The position numbers and the translations under genes were made by a program. A DNA stretch of 64,000 bases. Origin: Mycolicibacter virginiensis. GTDB lineage: Bacteria > Actinomycetota > Actinomycetes > Mycobacteriales > Mycobacteriaceae. The stretch lies in the NCBI RefSeq assembly GCF_022374935.2, contig NZ_CP092430.2, forward strand, positions 1,178,001 to 1,242,000, given 5' to 3'. Positions 36,453 through 46,512 of this stretch are shown piece by piece (within the stretch, counting starts at the first letter, position 1; every line of letters begins with the position of its first letter). Below the pieces are notes generated by a model, which did not search any database, was not told the origin of the DNA, and worked only from the letters and a program-made list of their open reading frames with translations.

Positions 36453-37283
36453 ATGGAGGCCACATTGGCGAAAAAGCGGACTGGTATTCGCGAGGCAAGT
36501 CGGGTGCAATGCATCTTTTGTAGAGCCAAACCGCCCCTTACGCGTGAGCATATCTTCGGGGACTGGCTCCGAGGCCTCGGCTACTCCGGTGAAGGTATCC
36601 ACGAGATCCAGCGGGACGATGGCAGCCAGCCGATTATTCAATACGCAGGAGTGTTCAATAAGAAACTCAAGATAGTATGTGCCAAGTGCAACAACGGATG
36701 GATGAGTCTGGTTGAAGAGCGCGCGAAGCCGCTGTTCATAGAGATGTTCAACCGGGCTTCTCTGCCTGATGAGTCGCAGTCGCGAATTGTATTCAATAAT
36801 GCCGACCAACTCACTCTTGCCCGATGGGCATTTAAGACGGCAGTTGTGTCCCATTATGTCAATGGGCGATTGCGATTTCCGGTCGAACATCGTGACGAAT
36901 TCTATTTGACAGGAAATCCGCCCCAGCATGCTCAAATCTGGATCGGCGCTGCTTCCATCCCAGATGACCCGGTTCGCGGTGAGCATCTTGCCGAGGTGAA
37001 ATACAAGCCGGTGGAGTTAACGGTACGGCAAGGCGCGTCAGCGAGCGTCCAGGCCGCCTACGAATGGCAGCTACGATTGCTTAATGTCGTCTTTGTTGTG
37101 ATGGGCAGTGTCAAAGACGCGCGTACGGGTATCGCCGCAAAGATCAGCCCGTCTGAACTGCTTGGACTTGTGATCACCCCGATCTGGCCAGCGAATCAGG
37201 GTGACATCATGTGGCCGCCGCCAGTCAGTGTAGACGGTATTGGCGGTATGGCCGTGCTTACTCAGGCTCCCGTGATCAGCTGA
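36453..37283 (+). CDS. HNH-type zinc nuclease-like protein, low-GC orphan
   Basis: A 276-residue protein. The N-terminal region has CIFC (Cys20, Cys23), REH (Glu32, His33) and CAKCNNGW (Cys76, Cys79, Asn80), the layout of a treble-clef HNH nuclease with a zinc knuckle. The C-terminal 190 residues are unlike anything I recognise. The gene is visibly AT-richer than its neighbours, with TTTAATATAAAT just upstream, which points to recent transfer. It stands alone. A defence or mobile-element nuclease is plausible but inferred. Confidence 0.65.
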   Translation: MEATLAKKRTGIREASRVQCIFCRAKPPLTREHIFGDWLRGLGYSGEGIHEIQRDDGSQPIIQYAGVFNKKLKIVCAKCNNGWMSLVEERAKPLFIEMFNRASLPDESQSRIVFNNADQLTLARWAFKTAVVSHYVNGRLRFPVEHRDEFYLTGNPPQHAQIWIGAASIPDDPVRGEHLAEVKYKPVELTVRQGASASVQAAYEWQLRLLNVVFVVMGSVKDARTGIAAKISPSELLGLVITPIWPANQGDIMWPPPVSVDGIGGMAVLTQAPVIS

Positions 37284-37395
37284 GGCACCCTCTGACCAGG
37301 GAGGACCTTCACTGCCGTGTGGCCAGCGCGCCGATATCCGCTTTCGCCGCAAGTGCCTATCGGCCCCAGCTCTGATTCCGTCGAGTCGACTAGCG

Positions 37396-38730
37396 CTAGC
37401 GCGGGATCTGCCTGTGCTGAGCCGGTTTCGGGGCGGAACCGAGCCGGAGAACGACGGCGGCCGAGGCCAGCGAGAAGGCCCCGACCACCCAGAGCGCGGC
37501 CTTGCCGTCGCCGGTCAGATCGGTCAGCCAACCCGTGACGTAGGGCCCGCCGAAACCGCTGATGTTGCCCAGCGAGTTGATCAGGGCGATGCCACCGGCC
37601 GCCGCGGTCCCGGTGAGAAACGTCGAGGGCAGTGCCCAGAAAACCGGCATGGCGCACATGATCGAGCACGTCGTCACGGTGATCGCGACCATGGCCAGAT
37701 ATGGGTTGGACATATACAGCGCCGCCGGAATGCTGATCCCGCCGGCGATCGCGGGGATCGCCACGTGCCAGACACGCTCGCCCGTCCGGTCGGCGTGGCG
37801 TGCCCAGGGCACCATCACGACCGCGGCGATGGCGTAGGGGATGGCGGTCACCAGACCGCGCCCGATGATGCTCAGGTGGCTGCCGTACTGCTGCTGAAAT
37901 CCCGAGATGATGGTCGGCAGGAAGAATCCAACGGCGTACAGCCCGTAGACGATTCCGAAGTAGACGAACGCCAGGGCCAGGATCCTGGGGTGGCTGAGCG
38001 CCTTGCGCAGCGGCCAGTGCTGACCGGCCTCGGCCGCCGCTCGCTCGTCGGCCAAGGTGGATTCCAGCCACCGCCGCTCGTCGGCGTCGAGCCAGTCGGC
38101 TTGAGCGGGGCGATCAGTCAGGTAGAGCCAGCACACGAACGCCAGCGCAATGGCCGGCACTCCCTCGACAAGGAACATGAACCGCCACCCGGCCAGGCCG
38201 AAAACACCGTGGCCCCAGTCGATGACGAGCGCAGACAGGGTGGCGCCGATGGCCGTCGACACCGGCACCGACACCATGAACAGCGAGACCGCCCGGGACC
38301 GGTGCTTCGCCGGGAACCAGAAGGTGAGGTAAAGGATGATGCCCGGGAAGAAGCCGGCTTCGGCCACGCCCAGCAGGAACCGCAGCGCGACGAGCGTCGC
38401 GACGTTGGGCACGAAAGCGATTGCAGTGCTGACGATTCCCCAGGTCAACATGATGCGGGCCAGCCAGCGTCGACCACCGAACCTGTGCAGCGCGATGTTG
38501 CTGGGTATCTCCAGCAACAGGTAGCCGAAGAAGAAGATCCCCGACGCGAAGCCGAAAGTGGTGGCGGTCAGGCCCAGTTCGGCGTTCATGCCGTTGGGCC
38601 CGGCGAAGCCGATATTGACCCGGTCCAGGTAGTTGACGAAGAACAGCAGCGCCAGGAACGGGATGAGCCGACGAGAGACTTTCGCCAGCGTCGCCCGGCC
38701 CAGCGCGGCCGCGGCGGGGTCAGGGTTCAT
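37396..38730 (-). CDS. Major facilitator superfamily transporter (ACS/anion-cation symporter type)
   Basis: A 444-residue protein with twelve predicted helices. The N-terminal FFVNYLDRVNIGFA and helix 2 region FFFGYLLLEIPSN are typical of the ACS family (4-hydroxyphenylacetate, phthalate, tartrate and glucarate symporters). It probably imports an organic acid with protons. It begins 15 nt after fum on the same strand, so may be co-transcribed with fum and glpX, suggesting a dicarboxylate or sugar-acid substrate. This is context inference. Confidence 0.85.
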   Translation of the reverse strand: MNPDPAAAALGRATLAKVSRRLIPFLALLFFVNYLDRVNIGFAGPNGMNAELGLTATTFGFASGIFFFGYLLLEIPSNIALHRFGGRRWLARIMLTWGIVSTAIAFVPNVATLVALRFLLGVAEAGFFPGIILYLTFWFPAKHRSRAVSLFMVSVPVSTAIGATLSALVIDWGHGVFGLAGWRFMFLVEGVPAIALAFVCWLYLTDRPAQADWLDADERRWLESTLADERAAAEAGQHWPLRKALSHPRILALAFVYFGIVYGLYAVGFFLPTIISGFQQQYGSHLSIIGRGLVTAIPYAIAAVVMVPWARHADRTGERVWHVAIPAIAGGISIPAALYMSNPYLAMVAITVTTCSIMCAMPVFWALPSTFLTGTAAAGGIALINSLGNISGFGGPYVTGWLTDLTGDGKAALWVVGAFSLASAAVVLRLGSAPKPAQHRQIPR

Positions 38731-38745
38731 CCGCGGCCTGGCGGA

Positions 38746-40140
38746 TTAGTCCTTTACCTTGGCCATGGCCAACACGTCGAGGCGCTTGTCCAGCTCGGCC
38801 TCCGACAGGTTCTCGCCGATCAGGCCGCGGTCGATCACGGTCTGGCGAATGGTCTTGCGCTCCTTGAGGGCCTGCTTGGCCACCGCGGCGGCCTCCTCGT
38901 AGCCGATCGCGGAGTTCAGCGGTGTCACGATCGACGGGCTGGACTCGGCCAGTTCGCGCAGGTGCTCCTCATTGGCGACCAGTCCGACGATGCAGCGCTC
39001 GGCGAACAGGCGCGAGACGTTGGACAGCAGCGTGAAGGACTCCAGCATGTTGCGGGCCATCATCGGGATGTAGACGTTGAGCTCGAAGGCACCGTTGCCG
39101 CCGCCCCAGGCGATCGCCGCGTCGTTACCGATCACCTGCGCGGCCACCTGGGTGACCGCCTCGGGCAGAACGGGATTCACCTTGCCCGGCATGATCGAGC
39201 TGCCCGGCTGCAGATCGGGCAGCTGAATCTCGGCCAGGCCGGTCAGCGGACCCGATCCCATCCAGCGGATGTCGTTGGCGATCTTGGTCAGCGACACCGC
39301 GATGGTGCGCAGCGCGCCCGATGCCTCGACCAGGCCGTCGCGCGCCGCCTGGGCCTCGAACGAGTTTGCGGCGGTACGCAACTCGGTGATCCCGGTCTCG
39401 GCGACCAGCACCTCGACCACCTTGGCGCCGAAGCCGTCCGGGGCGTTCAGGCCGGTGCCGACGGCGGTGCCGCCGATGGCCAGCTCACCCAGGCGGGGCA
39501 GGGTGGCCTGCACACGCTCGATGCCGGCGGCGATCTGGCGGGCATAGCCGGAGAATTCCTGACCCAGGGTGACCGGGACGGCGTCCATCAGGTGGGTGCG
39601 GCCCGACTTCACCACGGTGCGCCACTCGACGGCCTTGGCGGCCAGCGCGTCGTGCAGCACCTGCAGCGACGGAATCAGGTGGCGCACTGCGGCTTCGGTG
39701 GCCGCGATGTGGGTGGCGGTCGGGAAGGTGTCGTTGGACGACTGCGACATGTTCACGTCGTCGTTGGGGTGCACCGTTACGCCGTTGGCGGCGGCGATCG
39801 AGGCGATCACCTCATTGGTGTTCATGTTCGAGCTGGTGCCCGAGCCGGTCTGGAACACGTCGATGGGGAACTGGTCGTCGTGCTTACCGTCGGCGATCTC
39901 GGCGGCGGCGGCCTTGATGGCGGCGGCCTTCTCCGGGGCCAGCAGACCCAGGTCGGCGTTCACCTGCGCACACGCGCTCTTGAGCAGGCCGAGCGCCCGG
40001 ATCTGGGTGCGCTCCAGGCCACGCCCGGAGATCGGGAAGTTCTCCACCGCGCGCTGGGTCTGTGCGCGCCACAGCGCGGTCACCGGTACCCGGACCTCGC
40101 CCATGGTGTCGTGTTCGATGCGGTATTCGATCTCGCTCAT
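38746..40140 (-). CDS. fum: Class II fumarate hydratase
   Basis: A 464-residue fumarase C interconverting fumarate and malate. The signature [11 protein letters not shown] (313-323) with catalytic Ser, plus SGRTHLMDA with His183, are intact. It is iron-independent. Lies between glpX and the MFS gene in one probable operon, spaced 25 and 15 nt. Equivalent to Rv1098c. Confidence 0.96.
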   Translation of the reverse strand: MSEIEYRIEHDTMGEVRVPVTALWRAQTQRAVENFPISGRGLERTQIRALGLLKSACAQVNADLGLLAPEKAAAIKAAAAEIADGKHDDQFPIDVFQTGSGTSSNMNTNEVIASIAAANGVTVHPNDDVNMSQSSNDTFPTATHIAATEAAVRHLIPSLQVLHDALAAKAVEWRTVVKSGRTHLMDAVPVTLGQEFSGYARQIAAGIERVQATLPRLGELAIGGTAVGTGLNAPDGFGAKVVEVLVAETGITELRTAANSFEAQAARDGLVEASGALRTIAVSLTKIANDIRWMGSGPLTGLAEIQLPDLQPGSSIMPGKVNPVLPEAVTQVAAQVIGNDAAIAWGGGNGAFELNVYIPMMARNMLESFTLLSNVSRLFAERCIVGLVANEEHLRELAESSPSIVTPLNSAIGYEEAAAVAKQALKERKTIRQTVIDRGLIGENLSEAELDKRLDVLAMAKVKD

Positions 40141-40165
40141 AGCTTTTCCGGTCCTCGCTTGACGG

Positions 40166-41197
40166 TTAGGGCAGGGGGTAGGCGGCGTGGGAGTCGCCGG
40201 TGAAGTCGACGGCCGAGTACTCGTTGAGCTTCGACAGCCGGTGGTAGGCCTCGATCATCCGGACGGTGCCGGACTTGGAGCGCATCACGATCGATTGGGT
40301 GGTGCAGCCGCCGGGGTAGTAGCGCACGCCCTTGAGCAGGTCGCCGTCGGTGACGCCGGTGGCACAGAAGAAGACGTTCTCGCCGGAGACCAGGTCCTCG
40401 GTAGTCAGCACCGCGTCCAGGTCGTAGCCGGCGTCGATGGCCTTCTGCCGCTCGGCGTCATCGGTGGGCGCCAGCTGGGCCTGGATCGCTCCGCCCATGC
40501 AGCGGATCGCGGCGGCGGCGATGATGCCCTCGGGGGTGCCGCCGATGCCGGCGAGCATGTCGGTGCCCGAGTTGGGCCGGCACGCGGAGATCGCGCCGGC
40601 CACGTCGCCGTCGGTGATCAGCCGGATGCGGGCGCCGGTGGCCCGTGCGTCGGCGATGAGCTGGGCGTGCCGGGGCCGGTCCAGGATGCAGACCGTCATG
40701 TCGCGGGCGGACAGGCCCTTGACCTTGGCGACCGCAGCGATGTTGTCCGCGATCGGCTTGGTGATGTCGAGCACGTCCGCGGCCTCCGGGCCGACGGCGA
40801 TCTTGTTCATGTAGAACACCGCCGACGGGTCGAACATCGCGCCGCGCTCTGCCACCGCCAGCACCGAGATGGCGTTGGGCATGCCCTTGCTCATCAGTGT
40901 GGTGCCGTCGACCGGGTCGACGGCGAAGTCGCAGTCGGGGCCGTCGCCGTTGCCCACTTCTTCGCCGTTGTAGAGCATCGGCGCGTGGTCTTTCTCGCCC
41001 TCGCCGATCACCACGACGCCGCGCATGGACACCGAGTTCACCAGTTCACGCATCGCGTCGACGGCCGCGCCGTCGCCGCCTTCCTTGTCGCCGCGGCCCA
41101 CCCAGCGGCCGGATGCCATGGCACCGGCCTCGGTCACCCGCACCAGCTCCAAGGCCAGGTTGCGGTCTGGGGCTTCGCGTCGCGTGGGTCCCGTCAT
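40166..41197 (-). CDS. glpX: Class II fructose-1,6-bisphosphatase
   Basis: A 343-residue GlpX enzyme for gluconeogenesis. It hydrolyses fructose-1,6-bisphosphate to fructose-6-phosphate. The metal-binding DPVDGTT, the [11 protein letters not shown] stretch and GGTPEG are present. ATG 41197 was chosen; GTG 41206 three codons earlier is an alternative, and the frame stays open further. Matches Rv1099c. First gene of the probable glpX-fum-MFS unit and divergent from the DUF4245 gene. Confidence 0.94.
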   Translation of the reverse strand: MTGPTRREAPDRNLALELVRVTEAGAMASGRWVGRGDKEGGDGAAVDAMRELVNSVSMRGVVVIGEGEKDHAPMLYNGEEVGNGDGPDCDFAVDPVDGTTLMSKGMPNAISVLAVAERGAMFDPSAVFYMNKIAVGPEAADVLDITKPIADNIAAVAKVKGLSARDMTVCILDRPRHAQLIADARATGARIRLITDGDVAGAISACRPNSGTDMLAGIGGTPEGIIAAAAIRCMGGAIQAQLAPTDDAERQKAIDAGYDLDAVLTTEDLVSGENVFFCATGVTDGDLLKGVRYYPGGCTTQSIVMRSKSGTVRMIEAYHRLSKLNEYSAVDFTGDSHAAYPLP

Positions 41198-41262
41198 GCC
41201 AGTCACGGCTGTTGATTCTCCCAGAACCAGATCAGCACTAGCGAGCTGGGATACTGGCGTCC

Positions 41263-41892
41263 GTGACCACAGAGCCCCAACCGGCGCCCAAGCCTGCCAA
41301 ACCACGCATATTGCAGGACTGGCGCGACATGTTCTGGTCGCTGGTGCCGCTGGTCTTGGCCTGCGTCGCGCTGGCCGGTCTGGCCGGGACGTGCGCGTTT
41401 CGGCCGGGTGGCATCACCGCCGGGCCGGTGCCCTCCTACGACGCCGTCGCCGCACTCAAGGCCGATGCGCAGACCCTGGGATTCCCGGTCCGACTGCCGC
41501 AGCTGCCGGAGGGCTGGCAGCCCAACTCCGGCACCCGCGGCAGCATCACCGACGGGCGCAGTGACGCTAAAGGCCAGCGTTTGCGGGCGGTCACCTCGCG
41601 GGTGGGCTACGTCAGCCCGACCGGGATGTATGTCAGCCTGACGCAGAGCAACGCCGACGAGGTCCCGCTGGTCGCCTCCATCAGCCCCGGACTACACCCG
41701 ACCGGGTCCGAGGACGTCGACGGCACCCGCTGGGTGGTGTACCAGGGCGACGGCGATCCGGTGTGGACCACCCGGTTGGCCGGAAAGGCCGGGGCGGCCC
41801 AGCTGGCGATCTCCGGTGCTGGCGGCCCGGAGCTGTTCCGGACCATGGCGGCGGGCGTGCAGTCCCAGCCGCCGCTGCCGGCGACGCGGTAG
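41263..41892 (+). CDS. DUF4245 membrane-anchored protein (Rv1100 homologue)
   Basis: A 209-residue protein with a cytosolic N-terminus, one transmembrane helix at about 27-46 and an extracytoplasmic domain rich in short beta strands. The sequence fits DUF4245, found next to glpX in mycobacteria. Function unknown. GTG 41263 lies 7 nt after a -10-like GATACT (41250-41255), so probably leaderless. The stop codon is the first element of the 57-bp repeat array. Confidence 0.78.
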   Translation: MTTEPQPAPKPAKPRILQDWRDMFWSLVPLVLACVALAGLAGTCAFRPGGITAGPVPSYDAVAALKADAQTLGFPVRLPQLPEGWQPNSGTRGSITDGRSDAKGQRLRAVTSRVGYVSPTGMYVSLTQSNADEVPLVASISPGLHPTGSEDVDGTRWVVYQGDGDPVWTTRLAGKAGAAQLAISGAGGPELFRTMAAGVQSQPPLPATR

Positions 41893-42066
41893 CTAACTGT
41901 CTGAGATCGCGACGCCGGTCCAGCTTCGCCTCTCCTCCGTCGAGGCTCGCTAACTGTCTGAGATCGCCACGCCGGTTCAGCTTCGCCTCTCCTCCGTCGA
42001 GGCTCGCTAACCGTCTGAGATCGCCACGCCGGTCCAGCTTCGCCTCTCCTCCGTCGAGGCTCGCTA
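41892..42066 (+). repeat. Dispersed repeat family 1, 57-bp tandem array
   Basis: Three consecutive 57-bp units begin at 41892, 41949 and 42006 (GCTAACTG or GCTAACCG), with the start of a fourth at 42063 that includes the stop codon of the convergent gene. Each unit contains CCAGCTTCGCCTCTCC and TCCGTCGAGG. The array exactly fills the gap between two convergent stops. Units differ by 1-3 bases, so it is a VNTR candidate. Confidence 0.9.
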
Positions 42067-43152
42067 ACCGTCGGTCAACAGTTCCTCGCCGGTCTCCTCA
42101 CTGGAGAACGCCGCCAGGTACACGTCGATGGTGGTGACGATGATGATCATCAGCACCGGACCGATCACGATGCCCCAGAAGCCGAACATGGCGATCCCGG
42201 CGAAAACGGCGAGCAGCATCAGCGCGGAATTGAGCCGGGCGTCGCGCGGCACCAGCACCGGGCGCAGGAAGTTGTCGATGTTGGTCACCACGATCAGGTG
42301 GAAGAAGAACACGAACAGTCCGCCGATGACGTTGCCGAACAACGCCATGCCGATGCCGAACGGCATGGTCACGATGCCCCCGCCGAGCGGGATGACCGAC
42401 AGCGCGGTCAACAGGATCGCGAAGATGAAGAACGCCTGGTGGAATCCGCCGATGTAGATGGAGGCGGCCCCGGCGACGCCCTGGCAGAAGGCGATGACGA
42501 ACTGGCCGCCGACGGTGCCGCGCACCATCGAGCCCATCTTGGCCAGGTAGAGGTCGGTCACCTCGCCGCCGAGCGGGTTGAGCCGCCGGATCAGGGTGTG
42601 CAGTTCCTCGCGGTGGGTCAACAGCGCCAGGAACACATATAAGAAGATGATCGCCGAGGTGACCGCGCCGACCACCCCGCCGACGGCGCCCTGCAGCACA
42701 TGCAGCAGCAGCTCGCCGCCCTTCTGCGCCACGTTCACCATGGCGCCGCGCAGCGATTCCATGGTGAGCTCGACGTGCACGAACGGCACCTTGGCCAGCG
42801 CGCCGTTGATGAACTTCAGCACCTTGTCGCCCAGGGCGTTGGGGTCGGTGGCCTGCACCCATTCGGCGACCTCGCCGACGGTGCGTGATATCTGCACGAC
42901 GGCCAGAAAGACCGACAACCCGACCGGGACGATGACGGCGACCAGGGCCGCCAGCAGGGTCCCGGTGGCGGCCAGTCCGGTAGACACCTTGCGGTTGAGC
43001 AGCCGGAACAGCGGGTTGAACAGGTAGGCGCCGACCGCGGCCACCACGATCAGCACGAAGTAGGTGCGCAGGAAATAGGCGCCGAACATCAGCGCGATCA
43101 CGGTGAAGACAGCCAGCGCGCGTCGTTGGGTGGGAGTGAATTCGTGGTTCAT
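42064..43152 (-). CDS. AI-2E/PerM-family membrane protein (Rv1101c homologue)
   Basis: A 362-residue polytopic protein. The family arrangement is clear: three N-terminal helices, an amphipathic middle section (about 80-150), then a cluster of helices including the PLGGGIVTMPFGI segment. Bacterial relatives export autoinducer-2 or ions; function in mycobacteria is unknown. Its ATG overlaps the stop of the epimerase gene (ATGA), so the two are co-translated. Confidence 0.85.
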   Translation of the reverse strand: MNHEFTPTQRRALAVFTVIALMFGAYFLRTYFVLIVVAAVGAYLFNPLFRLLNRKVSTGLAATGTLLAALVAVIVPVGLSVFLAVVQISRTVGEVAEWVQATDPNALGDKVLKFINGALAKVPFVHVELTMESLRGAMVNVAQKGGELLLHVLQGAVGGVVGAVTSAIIFLYVFLALLTHREELHTLIRRLNPLGGEVTDLYLAKMGSMVRGTVGGQFVIAFCQGVAGAASIYIGGFHQAFFIFAILLTALSVIPLGGGIVTMPFGIGMALFGNVIGGLFVFFFHLIVVTNIDNFLRPVLVPRDARLNSALMLLAVFAGIAMFGFWGIVIGPVLMIIIVTTIDVYLAAFSSEETGEELLTDG

Positions 43153-44219
43153 GGGCGTGGGTCACTCCACTTGTCGGCGATGGCCCGCCACGGGTCGGCG
43201 AACCGCTTGCCGCTGCGGTAGTAGGGGGAGCGGGTTCGCAGTATTGCGCGGGCCAGGGGAGCGACGGGTCGCAGCAGGTGACGCTGTGCGCCGGCTCGGG
43301 CCGCGGTCTCGGCCAGCATGTCCGGCCAGGAGTGGTGCTGAAAGCCCAGTGCCTCTTGGGCTCGGCTGGAGTCCATCCAGTCGGTGTTGAACCAGTCGTC
43401 GTCGCGATCGGGGTTGCCCGGCAGGCCAGCGGGTAGGCCGTTGACCAGCCCCATCGCACCGGCCATGGCCGGCGCGACGTCGCCCTGGACCTGGCGGTGC
43501 GAGTCATCGCCGCCGATCAGCAGGGTTTCCCCGACGACGGGCGCGGTAGTGGCCGCGACGAACGCGGATGCGACATCGCGGACATCGACGGTCTGCAGCC
43601 TGCCGTCGGTGGGGAGCAGCTGCTCGAAATAGAGGTTGTCGAGCTTCATGTAGGAGCCCGGGTCCACGGTGATCACCCCGCCCAACCGCAGGATCACCCA
43701 GTCCAGCTGCGAGGCACGCACCAGCTTCTCGGCCTGGACTTTGTGGTCGCCGTAGACGTCGGCGGGGTTGGTCGGGGTGTCGGCGGTCAGCACGCCCGAG
43801 ACAGTGTGCGGGTTGCGCGACCCGTACACCGCGATGCTGGAGGCCTGTACGAATCGCGGCGGTTTAGCGAGGCTCGACGGAGGTTCGGGCTGCGCAGCGG
43901 CGGCCGCCAACAGGTGCCCGGTGGCCTCGACGTTGACGCGGCGCGCCAGGTCGCGGCGCATGTAGATGAACGGTGGGATCACCGCGGCCAGGTGGATGAT
44001 CGCGGCCGGCCGGACAGCGCCGACGAGAGCGTCGACCGCCACCGGATCGGTCAGATCGGCGTAGCGCACTTGTACCGATGCCGGCAGTGCGGCGACCGCT
44101 TTGCGGTTGGCCGGGATGTCGAGGTCGGTCGCGACCACGGCACGGCCCTGGGCGGCCAACTGCCGCACCACCGCGGAACCGACCAGCCCAAATGCGCCAG
44201 TGACGAGCACCGTGTCCAT
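43149..44219 (-). CDS. NAD-dependent epimerase/dehydratase (extended SDR)
   Basis: A 356-residue extended short-chain dehydrogenase. The Rossmann motif TGAFGLVGS is at 7-15 and the catalytic YGDHK (YxxxK) at about 166-170, with Ser in QASSIAVYG. Such proteins act on nucleotide sugars or hydroxysteroids. The insert PEPPSSLAKPP before the SSIAVYG strand is encoded by a family 1 repeat fragment. It is upstream of, and overlaps, the AI-2E gene. Confidence 0.85.
   Translation of the reverse strand: MDTVLVTGAFGLVGSAVVRQLAAQGRAVVATDLDIPANRKAVAALPASVQVRYADLTDPVAVDALVGAVRPAAIIHLAAVIPPFIYMRRDLARRVNVEATGHLLAAAAAQPEPPSSLAKPPRFVQASSIAVYGSRNPHTVSGVLTADTPTNPADVYGDHKVQAEKLVRASQLDWVILRLGGVITVDPGSYMKLDNLYFEQLLPTDGRLQTVDVRDVASAFVAATTAPVVGETLLIGGDDSHRQVQGDVAPAMAGAMGLVNGLPAGLPGNPDRDDDWFNTDWMDSSRAQEALGFQHHSWPDMLAETAARAGAQRHLLRPVAPLARAILRTRSPYYRSGKRFADPWRAIADKWSDPRP
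43858..43883 (-). repeat. Dispersed repeat family 1 fragment inside the epimerase gene
   Basis: On the minus strand the sequence CTCCGTCGAGCCTCGCT followed by AAACCGCC matches the repeat core. It is in frame and encodes a short PPSSLAKPP loop. Confidence 0.5.
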
Positions 44220-44424
44220 GAGCCCCCTCTATTGGAAAGTGTTCTCGCGATTTTGCAATACGTAGCTGGTCAGGGTGGATAAGTCTATTCTTTTCCGGTC
44301 GGATGAAATTCCGGATCGGCGGCGTAGCGATGAGCGGGACAATCACGTGCCGGACCTGCGGCAGGCAACCGCTGGGGGATGCGCGGTTTGCGTTGGCTGA
44401 GACGGTCAGGTCAGGGCGGAAGTC

Positions 44425-46512
44425 GTGCGTTTGTCGTGGCCTTTGACCGCCCGTCCTGCGGCGATGCGGACCCTCGAGACCGCCATCGTGGCCTCGGATG
44501 TATCCGGAATCGTTGTCCATGGTGCCTCGGGTGTGGGGAAAAGCCGGATCGCACGTGAGGCACTGTCTGCCGCCGAGTCGCGGGGCAGTGAAACTCGTTG
44601 GGCGGTAGGCACATCTTCGGCCCGCGCCATTCCACTCGGTGCGTTCGCGGCGTGGACACCGCCGGGCGTCACCGACACGGTTCAGTTGTTGCGGGAGGTG
44701 ATCGAATCGCTGGTCTCCGCCCCTACCGGCGCGACGGTTGTGGTGGCAGTCGATGACGCGCATCTGCTCGACGACCTGTCGGCCTTCGTCGTGCACCAGA
44801 TCGTGCAACGGGGCATGGCGAAGGTGGTTCTCACCGTGCGCGACGGTGAATCCATTCCCGCTGCGGTGCACGAGATTTGGGCGGCTAGCCGGTTCGAACG
44901 GCTCGACCTGCAGCCGTTGTCGATCGAGGAAACGACCACGCTGCTATCGGTGGCTATGGCGGGACCGGTGGACCTTGACGCGGTTCAGCGACTCTGGAAG
45001 CTGACTCGCGGCAACGTGTTGTATCTACGTCATATCGTCGAGCAGGAGGTGGCCGACGGCCGGATCGTGCAACAGCGCGGCTACTGGCGGTGGATCGGGG
45101 ATCCCATCATGCCGCTCAGCTTGGTCGAACTCATCGAATCTCGCTTGGGAACCTTGCCCGGCCCGATCAGCGATGTGATCGACACACTGGCAGTTGGGGA
45201 GCCAATCGATCTGGCCACCCTGACCCGGGTCACCAGTCCTGTCGCGGTTGAGGAGGCCGATACTCGAGGCCTGATCACGTTGGAGTCCATCGTCGGCGGT
45301 GTTCAGGTACGGGTCGCGCATCCGCTCTACGGTGAAGTGCGCCGCACCCGCGCGCCGGCCACCCGGCTGCGGCGGTTGCGTGGAGTGGTGGCCGCTGAAC
45401 TCGCCGCGGCCGATGATCGAGACGACATTCAGGTGGTGGTGCGCCGCGCCACCCTGAGCCTTGACTCCGACCTCGTCCCTGACGCCGAATTGCTGGTCAG
45501 GGCGGCTAGTGGCGCCGTCTGGTTGGCGGACCTGGCCCTCGCCGAACGGCTCGCCGGAGCGGCGATCCGTGCCGGCGCCGGACCGGAGCCGAGTTTCGTT
45601 CGTGCACACGCGCTGTCGTGGCTGGGCCGTGGACAAGAGGCTGACACTGTGCTTGCCGAGATCGCCGTCAGCGACTTGGCCGACGGCGAGCGCGGCAGGT
45701 TGGCGTTTCTGCGGGCCAGCAACATGCTCTGGGCACTCGGTGAGCCAGAGCGCGCGAAGCAAATCATCGATGAGGCGTCGCGCGACGTACCGCAGCAGGC
45801 TCGCAGCTACGTCGATGCCTTCCTCACGGTGTACTGGTTTGCCGTGGACCGCCCGGATATGGCCGGGCAGGCCGCCGAAGTGTTTGACATAGAGAAGTTG
45901 CCCGCGGTTGTCGGCGCTGAGATTGCTTGGGTGCTTGCCGCCATCGCCGCGGACGCGGGGCGCACGGCCGAGGCCGTAGCCACTGCCGAGGCCGGTTATA
46001 GCGTCGCTGCCCGTTCTCTTGACGCTCCGCAGATGAGTTTCAACATCGCCGATGCACAAATCGGCGCCTTGCTGATGGCGGGACGGATCGGCGATGCCGT
46101 TGAGGCGGCCGAACGGGTCGGCCGGCAGGCCGCCCAGCTACCGGGGGCCGCGCAATCGCTTGGTGTCGCCGTGGGGGGTCTGGCGGCCCTGGGTGCCGGC
46201 CGTCTCGACGCCGCGTGCCGACTGCTGGAGCAGGCGGAGGCAGGATTGTCCGCCAGCCATGCCATCGGTTGGGGATACCGCTATCTCGTGCCGGGAATCA
46301 CCGCGTTGGCCATGCGTGGTGCCACCGACGAGGCTGCCGCTGCCCTGGCCACGCTCGACAAGCTGCCACGTCCGTTCCGCTTGCTCGATTGTGACCGGAG
46401 CCTGGCCCGGGCGTGGGTGGTCGCCGCCCAGGGCACAGTCAAGGAGGCCATCGCCGTCGTAAGGTCGGCGGCCGAAAAGGCCGCGTCCAAGGGCAATTCG
46501 CGGCGGAAGTGA
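44425..46512 (+). CDS. LuxR-type ATPase regulator, N-terminal ATPase/TPR part
   Basis: A 695-residue protein. Residues 25-200 form an AAA/NB-ARC-like ATPase with Walker A GASGVGKS (33-40) and VVVAVDDAH (Walker B). The rest is helical repeats like the TPR region of MalT/LuxR large ATPases. The expected C-terminal LuxR helix-turn-helix is not in this frame but begins in the -1 frame immediately after (see 46509-47033). The GTG start has GCGGAAG. The switch is either a one-base deletion near 46491-46495, a sequencing error, or a real split with GTGA overlap. Confidence 0.75.
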   Translation: MRLSWPLTARPAAMRTLETAIVASDVSGIVVHGASGVGKSRIAREALSAAESRGSETRWAVGTSSARAIPLGAFAAWTPPGVTDTVQLLREVIESLVSAPTGATVVVAVDDAHLLDDLSAFVVHQIVQRGMAKVVLTVRDGESIPAAVHEIWAASRFERLDLQPLSIEETTTLLSVAMAGPVDLDAVQRLWKLTRGNVLYLRHIVEQEVADGRIVQQRGYWRWIGDPIMPLSLVELIESRLGTLPGPISDVIDTLAVGEPIDLATLTRVTSPVAVEEADTRGLITLESIVGGVQVRVAHPLYGEVRRTRAPATRLRRLRGVVAAELAAADDRDDIQVVVRRATLSLDSDLVPDAELLVRAASGAVWLADLALAERLAGAAIRAGAGPEPSFVRAHALSWLGRGQEADTVLAEIAVSDLADGERGRLAFLRASNMLWALGEPERAKQIIDEASRDVPQQARSYVDAFLTVYWFAVDRPDMAGQAAEVFDIEKLPAVVGAEIAWVLAAIAADAGRTAEAVATAEAGYSVAARSLDAPQMSFNIADAQIGALLMAGRIGDAVEAAERVGRQAAQLPGAAQSLGVAVGGLAALGAGRLDAACRLLEQAEAGLSASHAIGWGYRYLVPGITALAMRGATDEAAAALATLDKLPRPFRLLDCDRSLARAWVVAAQGTVKEAIAVVRSAAEKAASKGNSRRK

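Noticed and set aside
37414..40203. Very long open frame on the plus strand opposite the MFS and fum genes
   Set aside because: It is the GC-rich shadow of two well-recognised genes; its translation is low-complexity and has no domain.
41892..42066. CRISPR-like regular repeats
   Set aside because: The units are directly adjacent with no unique spacers, so this is a simple tandem repeat.
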